Assembly: GCF_000455345.1 (NCBI RefSeq)
Contig: NZ_HG315690.1
Span: forward strand, 2,121,360 to 2,185,359
Direction: 5' to 3'
DNA: 64,000 nt
Source: Halopiger goleimassiliensis
GTDB taxonomy: Archaea; Halobacteriota; Halobacteria; Halobacteriales; Natrialbaceae
Shown here piece by piece: positions 26,752-35,688 of this stretch. Below the pieces are notes generated by a model that was not told the DNA's origin, did not search any database, and saw only the letters and a program-made list of their open reading frames with translations. Position 1 is the stretch's first letter. Each line of letters starts with the position of its first letter. Made by a program: the position numbers and the translations under genes.

Positions 26752-29616
26752 CTACCCGGTTTCGACTCCATCCCGCCCTACGAACGACAGCGACTGCAGC
26801 CTATCGACCGCCCGGGTAGCCTCGGTCCGCGTCTCGTACGTCCGAGTGCTCTCGAGAACCGTCGTCTCGCCCGCGTCGACGAGCCGCCAGCGCCAGCCGT
26901 CATCGGCCACGAACAGTTCGAACGCCGGCCCGTCACGTTCGAGAACGCTCGCGTCCTCGAGCGAGGAACGAACGGTAGTGACCGCCTGGTGTGCGTCCTC
27001 GACCGATTCCCACGCCTCGCTGGCGGTCGCGACGACGCGACCGTCGCCGTCGAGTAACCGCCAGCGCCAGCCGTCGTCGGTCTCTACGACGTCGAACGAC
27101 GCGTCGGTGCGGTCGATCCGTGCGGCCGACGAAGCGAGGCGTCTGACCCTCTCGATGGCCGACCGCACCGCCGACTCGGTCCCGACGCCTTCGACGCCAC
27201 CACCCAGTCGGTCACCGTCGCTCGAGACGAGCGACCACTGCCAGTCGTCGCCGGATCGCTCGAGGCGAATCGCCGCGGCGTCGGCAGCGAATATCGGCGC
27301 ATCGGGGGCGTGACGCTGGAGCCGCTCGACGGCTTCCCGGGTCGTCTCTCGATCGGCGTCCGAGCGGGTCCCGTCGGCGACCACCTCGCGGTTCCGATCG
27401 AGCAGGCACCAGTCCCAGTCGCCGCGGTCAGTGAGTTCGACGCAGTAGGCACCAACGTCGTGACTCGAGGCATCGGCTGCGATCTCGCGCACCGTCTCGA
27501 GGCGGTCGACGAGTTCGTCGTTGGTCGCGTACGCGTCTCCGGCGACGGCGATCGGTTCGCCCCCGGGCAGGACGAACCGCCAGCGCCACCCATCCGAAGG
27601 GGAGGACTGGAAGAGCGGCCGGTCGAGCCGGTGGACGGCCGCGTCGAGGTGCTCGAGCAGCCGCGTCATCGCCTCGCGAGCGCCCTCTCTGGTCGGATGG
27701 CTGGTCGGATCGAGGGCGACGAGGTTGCCGGCGCTGTCGACCAGTCGCCAGCGCCAGCCGTCCCCGGCCGCGAACAGTTCGAACGCCGCGGTTTCGATCT
27801 CGAGGACGTCGGCGTCGGGGGCCTGTTCCTTCAGCGTCATCATTGCTTCGGCAGCTTCCGTCCGGGAGTCGTGTTCCGTGCCGCTGTCGGCCAGCACGCC
27901 GCCGTTCTCGTCGATCAGTCGCCAGCGCCACTCGCCCGCGTCGGTCTCGTAGACGCGAAACGCCGCGTCGTCGAACTCGATGAGGTCGGCCTCGCGGGCC
28001 CCCTCGCGAACGCGTTCGATCGCGTCGGTCGCGGCCTCGGGATCTGGTGTCGGCTCCGGGCCGACGGCGAGAACCTCCCGCTCCGCGGTGACGAGCCGCC
28101 AGTACCAGCCGTCCGCGTCGACCGTCGCAGCGTCCGCGGGTGCGGGATTCGACTCCCTCGCCTGGCCGTCGGCCGACCCGTCCTCGCTCGAACCGTCGAT
28201 CGACTCGTCCGCCGGTTTCGAGACCGCTTCACCGGCTTCGGAACTCGCAGTCGACGTCGATACGCCGGCGGGAACGGCCGAATCCCCGTTCAGTTGGGCC
28301 GACGGCGGCGACGCCCCGTCGGTCCGAACCTCGGTGCCACCATCGGACGACCCTGGTCCCTCGAACGTCGCGGGATCGGTCGTCGGAACGACCTCGTACG
28401 CCGCGTCGTCGAACTCGAGGTGGTCGGCATCGGGCGCGTGCGCTGCGAACAGGTCGACCGCTCGCGTGAGTTCCTCGTGGGTCGAGGCCTCCCCGGCCGA
28501 GCGGGCGACCGTCCGACCGCTGCCGTCGACCAGTCGCCAGCACCAGCGGTCGTCCTCCCGGTACCGCTCGTAGGTCGGTTCGCCGGCGACCGTCACCGCG
28601 GCCGACTCGAGTCCCGAACGCACCGCGGCGGCGGCGTTCTCGGCGGTCCGCCGACTCTCGAACCGCTCGGTCGCGTCGGCGAGCACGTGGCTCGTCCCCT
28701 CGACCAGCCGCCACGACCACGCGTCGCCGTCCGCGTACAGTTCGAAGCCGACCCCATCGAGGGCGATCACGCGTGCGTCCGCGATGGTCTCGACGAACGG
28801 ATCGATCGCCGCGTCGGCACCGTCCGGATCGCGGTACCCGTCCGCGCTCTCGGCCAGCGCCGTTCGGTCCCCGTCGAGTAGCTGCCAGTACCAGCGGCCG
28901 TCGCGCCGGGTAACAGCGAACGCGGCCGTTCCGGGGTCGAGGACCTCGGCGTCGGGACCGCGCTCGTTCAGGACGGCGACCGCATCCCGGGCCTCGGCCC
29001 GGCATTCGTACCCTCGAGTCGCGGTCGCCAGGGTCGTTCCGTCCGAGCGAACCAGCGACCAGCGCCAGGTTTCGTCGTCTTCGTAGACGTAGAGCGCTGG
29101 GTCTCGCATCTCCCGCAAGGTCGCTCCTTCGATCGTCTCACGAAGCGTCTCGAGGTCGTCCCCGGACGCGGCAGGGGGAATCGCCTCCGGATCCCCCTCG
29201 GCGACGGTCTCGACTCGATGGACGCGAAGGGCCTCCTCCCCGTCGTTCGCGTCGTACCGGACGGCGACGTGACCATCGGCGTCGGTCTTCGTGGTGGGAA
29301 TCGCCACAGCGTCCGGATCGTCGCTCACCGCGGTCTCGTGCTGGCGGTCGAGAAAGCGAACGAGGGCGAGGACACAGCCCAGCGCCACCAGCCCCAGGCC
29401 GACGGCGACCCCGGTGCTTAGCTCGAGCCCTCGATCCGTCCACTGCACCGCGGCGATCGATCCCGAGGACGCCAGTCCCGCGACGGGGAGAGCGAGGCCG
29501 ACGAGAGCGGCCGGACCACCGTCCCGCGGAACGCTCGAGCCGTGACGGTTCGTTGTGGCTCGTTGCAGCCAGTCGACGGCCGACGGATCGGAACGACCGG
29601 GGCTCGAGACAGCCAT
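26752..29616 (-). CDS. Membrane protein with about twelve DUF1508/YegP-like W-x-W repeats
   Basis: The protein has 954 residues from ATG 29616; upstream frame lacks a protein-like start. Two hydrophobic helices near the N-terminus (about 35-60 and 70-90: PAALVGLALPVAGLASSG, TGVAVGLGLVALGCVLAL) anchor it. About twelve modules of 65-80 residues follow, each with a core such as DGWRWRLVD followed by G/A-x-x-V/L-A. The fifth module is interrupted by a long Ser/Pro/Gly-rich linker (about 430-500). The pattern matches the YegP/DUF1508 family, which normally has one or two copies. Twelve copies on a membrane stalk is unusual; a structural or binding role in the envelope or cytoplasm is possible. Function unknown. 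Confidence 0.78.
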   Translation of the reverse strand: MAVSSPGRSDPSAVDWLQRATTNRHGSSVPRDGGPAALVGLALPVAGLASSGSIAAVQWTDRGLELSTGVAVGLGLVALGCVLALVRFLDRQHETAVSDDPDAVAIPTTKTDADGHVAVRYDANDGEEALRVHRVETVAEGDPEAIPPAASGDDLETLRETIEGATLREMRDPALYVYEDDETWRWSLVRSDGTTLATATRGYECRAEARDAVAVLNERGPDAEVLDPGTAAFAVTRRDGRWYWQLLDGDRTALAESADGYRDPDGADAAIDPFVETIADARVIALDGVGFELYADGDAWSWRLVEGTSHVLADATERFESRRTAENAAAAVRSGLESAAVTVAGEPTYERYREDDRWCWRLVDGSGRTVARSAGEASTHEELTRAVDLFAAHAPDADHLEFDDAAYEVVPTTDPATFEGPGSSDGGTEVRTDGASPPSAQLNGDSAVPAGVSTSTASSEAGEAVSKPADESIDGSSEDGSADGQARESNPAPADAATVDADGWYWRLVTAEREVLAVGPEPTPDPEAATDAIERVREGAREADLIEFDDAAFRVYETDAGEWRWRLIDENGGVLADSGTEHDSRTEAAEAMMTLKEQAPDADVLEIETAAFELFAAGDGWRWRLVDSAGNLVALDPTSHPTREGAREAMTRLLEHLDAAVHRLDRPLFQSSPSDGWRWRFVLPGGEPIAVAGDAYATNDELVDRLETVREIAADASSHDVGAYCVELTDRGDWDWCLLDRNREVVADGTRSDADRETTREAVERLQRHAPDAPIFAADAAAIRLERSGDDWQWSLVSSDGDRLGGGVEGVGTESAVRSAIERVRRLASSAARIDRTDASFDVVETDDGWRWRLLDGDGRVVATASEAWESVEDAHQAVTTVRSSLEDASVLERDGPAFELFVADDGWRWRLVDAGETTVLESTRTYETRTEATRAVDRLQSLSFVGRDGVETG

Positions 29617-29826
29617 GCGTACCCGTCCCGTGCGCCGGACGGGCCATAATAATAGACTCCTTACGAACCGCAGGACGGCCGCCGGATCGTTCGGCGGCCG
29701 CTCGTGAGACGGCCCGGATCGGGTCGGAATCGGTCCTCGCGCCCCCGCCGGCGGAGAGTCAGAGTACGTGAAGGTGTACCGGTACATCGACCGGTCGACG
29801 AGCCTCCCGAGAAAGCGATGGGACGA

Positions 29827-31728
29827 CTACCGGCCGAACAGACGCTGGAACAGACTGCGCTCGCTCGGGCGTTCGGCGAGCACCACCGAACAATCGACCT
29901 CGTTGATCACGTCGAGGTGGAGCGAACTGGTGACGAGTCTCGAGAGCAGGCCGCGCTCGGTCGCGCCGATCAGGAGCAACGTCTGGTCGTCGGCTGCGCG
30001 ACAGATCGCCTCCTCGACGTCGCCCGAGTCGTCGACGATGATCTCGGCGTCCTCGAGGTCGTGGTTGACGGCCCACTCCGAGAGGAACTCCTTGCCCTCG
30101 GAGCGCTCCTCCGGCCCGTCGACGACGTGCAACAGGGAGGTTTCGGCGGCGGCACACTCCTCGAGGGTCCGGGCGACCTCCGCGCTCAGGTCCGAATCGG
30201 GACCGCCAGCCGTCGGCAGCAGGATTCGCGAGGCGTCCATTCCGCGGTCCTTGATGACGAGGAAATCACAGGGCAACTGGACCGTCAACTCGCTGAGCGG
30301 GCGCTCGGCGCGGGCGGCCCCCCACAGCGCGTCGTCGCTCCAGCCCATCACGACGAGGTCGGCGTTCTCGCGCTCTGCGGTGTCGAAGATCTCCTCGAAC
30401 GAGCGGTGGGTGACGACCGTCGACGTCTCGAAGTCGACGTCGAAGTCGGCGATCGAGTCGGTCAGATCGTCGAGTCGGCGCTCGGATTCGTTGACGACTC
30501 GAGCGCGGGGGCCGTCGGTTCCGGCCGCGGACGCCCCGCCGGGAGTCTGGACGATGTGCTCGATGTGGAGGATCGCGGACTCCTGACGGCTGGCGAGCAT
30601 GGCGGCGAATCGCACGAGTTTCGACTCGGTTCGCGGGTTCGCGATCGGCACGACGATCCGGTAGGTGTCCTCGTCGTCCGACCCGAGCGTCTCGGCGGTG
30701 TCGATGATCGGGACGTAAGACCGCCCGACGAGGGTCCCGAACAGCCACTCGCGGATGGAGAGCCGTCGTTCGATGCCCTCGAACCGGGCTGACTCGAGGC
30801 GCTCCTCGCTGGTCTGGTAGTAGTTGACGACGGTCACGAGGAGGATGCCCCCGAGCGTGTTCCCGAGCAGGACCGGTAGAATGAACTCCGTCATGCCGAC
30901 GAAGAGGCTGAAGTCGGTCGAGAAGACCAGAAAGAGCATCTCCGTGAAGGAGACGACGACGTGGAACAGGTTCCCGAGCGGGATCGCGAGGAACGCCAGG
31001 TAGACGACGACCAGTCGGGAGATCGTATCGCGCGAGGCGAAGGTAACCCAGACGACGCCGGCGACGATCAGGCCTGCGAACGCGGCCTTGGAAAACAGGC
31101 TCCACCAGGACGTCTCGACGCCGTGTTCGGCGATGCTGAGCGCCGCGGCGGTGGTCGAGTCGTCGAAGACGCCGCCCCAGGTGAGCGCCACCGCACCGAT
31201 CGCACCGCCCGCGAAGTTCCCCGCGAGGACGATCATCCAGTGGCGAAACAGCGCGGGGACGCTGGCCAGTCGCTCGAGGGTCAGCGCGACGGGCGGGAGC
31301 GTGTTCTCGGTGTAGAGCTGGTAGCCGCCGATGATGATGTAGATAAAGCCCAGCGGGTACAGCAACGAACTCATCACGGGGTCGCCGCCGGTCGCGTCGT
31401 ACATCGACGCGTACAGCAGGAAGGTGATCGTGATCGCGAACCCGGCGGCGAGACCGCTGAAGAACAGTTCGCGGTTGCCCGAGGTGACCTCCTCGTCGGC
31501 GGCCGCGATGATTCGCTGGAAGACCTCGTCCGAGGAAAAGCGGTCGCGAACGACCGAGCCGACCGCAGGCGCGCCGCTTCTGGAGCGTTCGATCGCCTCC
31601 CGGACCGCGTCCCGCTGGTCGTCGCGCCGCTCGGCCGGTCCCGGCTCCGCTCGCCCGGACGCGTCGGAATCGGCGACCTCCTCCCCGCCTCCGGACGGTC
31701 GGGACTGTTGGGGCTCGGAATCAGTCAT
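29827..31728 (-). CDS. Formate/nitrite-type channel fused to two UspA domains
   Basis: This 633-residue protein has an acidic disordered N-terminus (about 1-60). An FNT-type six-helix core (about 85-310) follows, including GFIYIIIGGYQLYTENTLP, FAGGAIGAVALTWGG and LLGNTLGGILLVTVVNYYQT. Two C-terminal universal-stress-protein domains come next (about 340-490 and 495-633), with RIVVPIANPRTESKL and RILLPTAGGPDSDL as the strand-one motifs and LLIGATERGLLSRL in the last domain. FNT proteins move small monovalent anions such as formate, nitrite or hydrosulfide. The UspA part may bind nucleotides and gate the channel. Divergent from crtD. Confidence 0.9.
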   Translation of the reverse strand: MTDSEPQQSRPSGGGEEVADSDASGRAEPGPAERRDDQRDAVREAIERSRSGAPAVGSVVRDRFSSDEVFQRIIAAADEEVTSGNRELFFSGLAAGFAITITFLLYASMYDATGGDPVMSSLLYPLGFIYIIIGGYQLYTENTLPPVALTLERLASVPALFRHWMIVLAGNFAGGAIGAVALTWGGVFDDSTTAAALSIAEHGVETSWWSLFSKAAFAGLIVAGVVWVTFASRDTISRLVVVYLAFLAIPLGNLFHVVVSFTEMLFLVFSTDFSLFVGMTEFILPVLLGNTLGGILLVTVVNYYQTSEERLESARFEGIERRLSIREWLFGTLVGRSYVPIIDTAETLGSDDEDTYRIVVPIANPRTESKLVRFAAMLASRQESAILHIEHIVQTPGGASAAGTDGPRARVVNESERRLDDLTDSIADFDVDFETSTVVTHRSFEEIFDTAERENADLVVMGWSDDALWGAARAERPLSELTVQLPCDFLVIKDRGMDASRILLPTAGGPDSDLSAEVARTLEECAAAETSLLHVVDGPEERSEGKEFLSEWAVNHDLEDAEIIVDDSGDVEEAICRAADDQTLLLIGATERGLLSRLVTSSLHLDVINEVDCSVVLAERPSERSLFQRLFGR

Positions 31729-31912
31729 TGTCGGATCGAATCCCTAGAAAGACTAAGCGTTTGGCATCTCGATCGACGACGCGGCAACGAGGGTGATTAA
31801 TCGGCCGGATAGTCGGTGCCGAACGACGATCGGTCACTGCTCCCGCGAGCAGTCCGTCGAGAAGACCGCGTTGGGCGTACGTTTTTCAGTCGTCGGCCAC
31901 GCACAGTGGGGC

Positions 31913-33451
31913 ATGCAATCGCTGTCCGGCGAGTCGGTCGTCGTGATCGGGAGCGGCTTCGGGGGGCTCTCGACGGCCTGTTACCTCGCCGACGCGGGCG
32001 CGGACGTCCGCGTGCTCGAGCAGAACGAACAGCTCGGCGGTCGTGCGAGTCGCCTCGAGCGTGAGGGGTTCCGGTTCGACATGGGGCCGTCGTGGTACCT
32101 GATGCCCGACGTCTTCGAACGCTTCTTCGGGGCGTTCGACCGGAGGCCGGGCGACTACTACGAACTCACGCACCTCGACCCCCACTACCGGATCTTCTTC
32201 AAAGATAGCGCGGAACGGCGTTCCGCTGACGATGCGAGCGGAGGGACCCCGCGAGCACGCGGCGACAGAGTCGACGTGACGCCCGATCTCGAGCGAACGA
32301 AGGCCATCTTCGAGGAGTACGAGTCGGGGGCGGGCGAGGCACTCGAGCGCTACCTCGAGAAATCCCGCGAGAACTACGAGGTGGGGATGCAACACTTCGT
32401 CTACGAGGACCGCCCGCGACTGCGGGATTACGTCGATCCGGACGTCGCTCGTCAGGCGCGGGGGCTGTCGCTGCTGGGGTCGATGCAGGATCACGTGGAG
32501 GACTACTTCGACCATCCGAAACTCCAGCAGATCGTGCAGTACACGCTGGTGTTCCTGGGTGGCTCGCCGCGGAACACCCCGGCGCTGTACAACCTGATGA
32601 GCCACGTCGACTTCAACCTCGGCGTCTGGTACCCCGAGGGCGGCATCGGCAGCGTCGTCGACGCCGTCGCGGACCTCGGGCGCGAACTCGGCGTCACCTT
32701 CGAGACGGATCGGCCCGTCGAACGGATCAAGGGCCGTGAGGGGGCGTTCCTGCTCGAGACGTCCGACGGACCCGTCACGGCCGATCTGGTCGTCAGCAAC
32801 GCCGACTACGCCCACACGGAACAGGATCTGCTCCCGCCCGAAAAACGAGGGTACGACGCCGACTACTGGGAGTCGCGTACCTACGCGCCATCGGCGTTCC
32901 TGCTGTACCTCGGCGTCGAGGGCGACGTCCCCGAACTGACCCACCACACGCTCGTCCTGCCGACCGAGTGGGACGACCACTTCGAGCAGATCTTCGACGA
33001 CCCGCAGTGGCCCGACGATCCGGCGTACTACGTCTGCGTCCCGTCGAAGACGGACGACGACGTCGCTCCCGTGGGCCACAGCACCCTGTTCGTCCTCGTT
33101 CCGATCGCCCCGGGCCTCGAGGATACCCCCGCGATGCGCAACCGGTACCGCGATCGGATCCTCGCGGATCTGGCCGCACACACCGGCGCGGAGCTGCGCG
33201 ACCGGATCGTCCTCGAGGAGCGCTTTTGCGTCTCCGACTTCGCGAGCCGGTACAACAGTTACGAGGGGACGGCGCTGGGGTTGGCCCACACGCTGCGCCA
33301 GACGGCCCTGTTTCGCCCGCCCCACCGCTCGAAGGAGGTCGACGGACTCTACTTCGTGGGCGGTGACACGACGCCCGGGATCGGGATGCCGATGTGTCTG
33401 ATCAGCGGCGAGTTGACCGCCGAGGCGGTACTGGCCGATTACGGCGACTGA
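31913..33451 (+). CDS. crtD: Carotenoid 3,4-desaturase-type phytoene desaturase family protein
   Basis: This 512-residue FAD enzyme starts at ATG 31913, just before the dinucleotide motif VVVIGSGFGGLSTACYLADA. FDMGPSWYLMPDVFERFF and GLYFVGGDTTPGIGMPM (C-terminal FAD signature) are phytoene-desaturase-family motifs. CrtI and CrtD are close relatives. I chose CrtD because lyeJ and cruF follow, the order known from bacterioruberin clusters. CrtD introduces 3,4 double bases in the bonds of the bacterioruberin backbone precursors. Residues about 99-117 look like an in-frame insertion (32207-32263) containing perfect 7-bp inverted repeats, reported as a finding. CrtI (phytoene desaturation) is the alternative. 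Confidence 0.85.
   Translation: MQSLSGESVVVIGSGFGGLSTACYLADAGADVRVLEQNEQLGGRASRLEREGFRFDMGPSWYLMPDVFERFFGAFDRRPGDYYELTHLDPHYRIFFKDSAERRSADDASGGTPRARGDRVDVTPDLERTKAIFEEYESGAGEALERYLEKSRENYEVGMQHFVYEDRPRLRDYVDPDVARQARGLSLLGSMQDHVEDYFDHPKLQQIVQYTLVFLGGSPRNTPALYNLMSHVDFNLGVWYPEGGIGSVVDAVADLGRELGVTFETDRPVERIKGREGAFLLETSDGPVTADLVVSNADYAHTEQDLLPPEKRGYDADYWESRTYAPSAFLLYLGVEGDVPELTHHTLVLPTEWDDHFEQIFDDPQWPDDPAYYVCVPSKTDDDVAPVGHSTLFVLVPIAPGLEDTPAMRNRYRDRILADLAAHTGAELRDRIVLEERFCVSDFASRYNSYEGTALGLAHTLRQTALFRPPHRSKEVDGLYFVGGDTTPGIGMPMCLISGELTAEAVLADYGD
32207..32263 (+). repeat. Hairpin-bearing in-frame insertion-like segment within crtD
   Basis: A 57-bp stretch codes SAERRSADDASGGTPRARG between KD and DRVDVTP. 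It contains a perfect 7-bp inverted repeat with 3-nt loop (32210-32226, GCGGAAC-GGC-GTTCCGC) and a second 5-bp stem with 4-nt loop (32249-32262). The coded residues are low-complexity and polar, unlike the conserved enzyme on both sides. Confidence 0.55.
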
Positions 33452-33511
33452 CCGCGACGCAGTGACCGGTTCACCCCGCCGTGTCGCGTCCTCCCCGAAC
33501 CAGCACACGAG

Positions 33512-34390
33512 ATGACGGACACGACGCGCGCCACCGACCGCGAGCGGGTTCGCGACCGCCTCGCGTACCTGCTGGTCCTCTCGCGGCCACGGTTCTGGTT
33601 CTATCTCGCGGGGCCGGTGGTCGTCGGCGTCGCGTACGCGGCTGAGACACGGCCCGAGCTGTTCTCGCCGGCCGCCATCGCCCTGTTCGCGTACTTCCTC
33701 GTGCCCGCGAACGTCTTCCTCTACGGCGTCAACGACGTCTTCGACCGCGAAATCGACGCGAGGAACCCCAAGAAGGACGAGAGCGGGAAGGAACGACGAT
33801 ATCGCGGCCAGCGATACGTTCCCGCGGCTGTGATCGTCGCCGCACTCTTGCCGGTAACGTTCGTCCTGCTGCTCCCGACCGCATCGTTGCTGTGGATCGC
33901 GCTCTTCCTCGCGCTAGGAACCGCCTACAGCGCGCCGCCGTTCCGGTTCAAGACGACGCCGCTCCTCGACTCGCTCTCGAACGGGCTGTACGTCGTCCCA
34001 GGGATCGCGGCCTACGTCGCCGTCGCCGGCACCCACCCACCGCTCGAGGCGGTCGTCGGCGGCTGGCTGTGGGCGATGGGGATGCACACGTTCTCGGCGA
34101 TTCCCGACATCGACCCCGACAGGCGCGCGGGGATCCGGACGACGGCCACGGTCCTCGGCGAGCGCCGGACCTACGCCTACTGCGGCGCGTGCTGGCTCGC
34201 TGCCGCCGTCGCTTTCGGCCTCCTGGATTACCGGTTCGGCCTCGTTCTGGCCGTCTACCCGCTGCTCGTCGCCGCTATCGCCACCACGTCGGTCAGCGTC
34301 GACCGGGCCTACTGGTGGTTCCCGGCGATCAACACCGCCGTCGGCACGCTCCTGACGCTGGGTGCCTTGTGGGTGATCGTCTATGGATAA
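33512..34390 (+). CDS. lyeJ: Lycopene elongase / UbiA-type prenyltransferase
   Basis: This 292-residue integral-membrane prenyltransferase has the two Asp-rich motifs of the UbiA family, NDVFDREIDARNPKKDES and DIDPDRRAGIRTTATVLG. These bind the magnesium-diphosphate of the prenyl donor. Nine or so hydrophobic helices surround them. In haloarchaea LyeJ adds C5 units to both ends of lycopene and hydrates C-1, giving the C50 bacterioruberin backbone. It is second in the cluster, 60 bp after crtD and 26 bp before cruF, so the three are likely one transcript. Function rests on family and context. Confidence 0.88.
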   Translation: MTDTTRATDRERVRDRLAYLLVLSRPRFWFYLAGPVVVGVAYAAETRPELFSPAAIALFAYFLVPANVFLYGVNDVFDREIDARNPKKDESGKERRYRGQRYVPAAVIVAALLPVTFVLLLPTASLLWIALFLALGTAYSAPPFRFKTTPLLDSLSNGLYVVPGIAAYVAVAGTHPPLEAVVGGWLWAMGMHTFSAIPDIDPDRRAGIRTTATVLGERRTYAYCGACWLAAAVAFGLLDYRFGLVLAVYPLLVAAIATTSVSVDRAYWWFPAINTAVGTLLTLGALWVIVYG

Positions 34391-34416
34391 GGACGCCGGC
34401 TCGAGGGTGATCGTAC

Positions 34417-35298
34417 GTGGACAGTGACGCAGGGCCGGACTCGAGCGCCGAACCCGTCCGGGAGTCCCCCGCAGGGACGCGCGTCCGAATGCAGCGTCGC
34501 CTCGAGCGGATCGTCCGCGAGAACCGCTTTACCATCGCCGTACTGTTCCCCGTCGTCGGCGCGGTGACGCTGGTCGCCAGCGCCGAGGGACTGTTGCCGC
34601 CGGCGCTCGCGTACAACCCGCTGTTGCTCCTGTTCGGAACGCTCGTGATGCGCTCGCCGCTTTTGGTCGGGCTACTCCCGCGGATCGACCGGTGGGCCGC
34701 GGGCTGGCTGGCCGTCCTGACGGCCTACACCTATGCCATCGAGATCCTCGGCGTCCGGACCGACTGGCCCTACGGGGCGTTCGAGTACGGTGTCTCGCTG
34801 GGGCCGATGGCCTTCGGCGAGGTGCCCCTGGCGCTGCCGCTGTTTTTCCTCCCACTCGTGCTCAACGCCGTCCTGCTCACGGTTCTCGTCCTCGGTCCGC
34901 TCGGCGATCGAGCCCTCGTTCGGATCCCGGTCGCCATCGCCGCCGTCGTCGCCGTCGACCTCGTGCTCGATCCCGGTGCCGTCGCCATCGGGTTCTGGAC
35001 GTTCGAGGCGGGCGGCTACTACGGCGTCCCCCGCTCGAACTACGTCGGCTGGGTCCTCTCGGGTACCGTCGCCGTTTCCCTCGTCGACCTGGCGTTCGAT
35101 CGGGCCGCCTTGCTCGAGCGTGCCCGCGACTGCGAGTTCATCCTCGACGATCTGGTGAGTTTCGTGTTGCTCTGGGGGTCGATCAACCTCCTATACACGA
35201 ACTGGCTCGCAGCCGGCGTCGCCGGCGTCTTCTGTCTCGGCCTGTTCGCGACGGGCCGGTACGACCTCGAGATGGTCCGGACGGCGCTACCGGGCTGA
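34417..35298 (+). CDS. cruF: Bisanhydrobacterioruberin hydratase (CruF-type)
   Basis: This 293-residue multi-span membrane protein starts at GTG 34417. Hydrophobic helices include FTIAVLFPVVGAVTLVASA and GPMAFGEVPLALPLFFLPLV, and the conserved polar segment DWPYGAFEYGVSLGP lies between helices. FWTFEAGGYYGVPRSNYVGW is the signature of the CruF/DUF422 carotenoid hydratase group. CruF adds water across the C3'',4'' bonds of bisanhydrobacterioruberin to give bacterioruberin. It is last in the crtD-lyeJ-cruF operon and convergent with a small membrane-protein gene. Confidence 0.88.
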   Translation: MDSDAGPDSSAEPVRESPAGTRVRMQRRLERIVRENRFTIAVLFPVVGAVTLVASAEGLLPPALAYNPLLLLFGTLVMRSPLLVGLLPRIDRWAAGWLAVLTAYTYAIEILGVRTDWPYGAFEYGVSLGPMAFGEVPLALPLFFLPLVLNAVLLTVLVLGPLGDRALVRIPVAIAAVVAVDLVLDPGAVAIGFWTFEAGGYYGVPRSNYVGWVLSGTVAVSLVDLAFDRAALLERARDCEFILDDLVSFVLLWGSINLLYTNWLAAGVAGVFCLGLFATGRYDLEMVRTALPG

Positions 35299-35383
35299 GG
35301 GCGACGGCGAACGTCCCGACATCTCGGAGTCAAGGCGGTCACGGGGCTACCGGTTCGTCCGTTCGAAAATCGCTCGAGACCGA

Positions 35384-35587
35384 TCAGACGAACAGGCCGC
35401 TGATCGAGTCGCCGAACAGCAACAGCAAAGCGACGGCCGTGAACGTCAGCGTGAGCCAGATGCCCAGCGCCATCGCAGCGGTGCGGGCCCGTTCGCGGTC
35501 GATCGTGACGGCGTCGTGGTCATCGGTCGCCGTCGCGGCGGCGTCGTCGCTGTCGGTTCCGACGGCGTGTCCTGATTCCGTGCTCAT
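35384..35587 (-). CDS. Small single-span membrane protein
   Basis: This 67-residue protein starts at ATG 35587 (MSTESGHAVGTDSDD). The first 45 residues are acidic and polar, with no cysteine, followed by one long hydrophobic helix, ALGIWLTLTFTAVALLLLFG, close to the C-terminus. The topology is likely N-in with a short outer tail. It sits 101 bp downstream of crtB on the same strand and convergent with cruF, so it may be co-transcribed with crtB. I do not recognise a family; a link to the carotenoid genes is inference from location. Confidence 0.65.
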   Translation of the reverse strand: MSTESGHAVGTDSDDAAATATDDHDAVTIDRERARTAAMALGIWLTLTFTAVALLLLFGDSISGLFV

Positions 35588-35688
35588 ACGTGGAGGGACG
35601 AACCGGTAGCCTACAACGACCCGACCTCGATTTCGAGGGTCTTGAAATACCCCGCCGTCGACCAGTCGGCGAACCGATCGGTCGAGGA

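Noticed and set aside
29617-29787. N-terminal extension of the twelve-repeat protein
   Set aside because: Pro/Arg-rich translation without similarity to a protein start. The ATG at 29616 begins plausible sequence.
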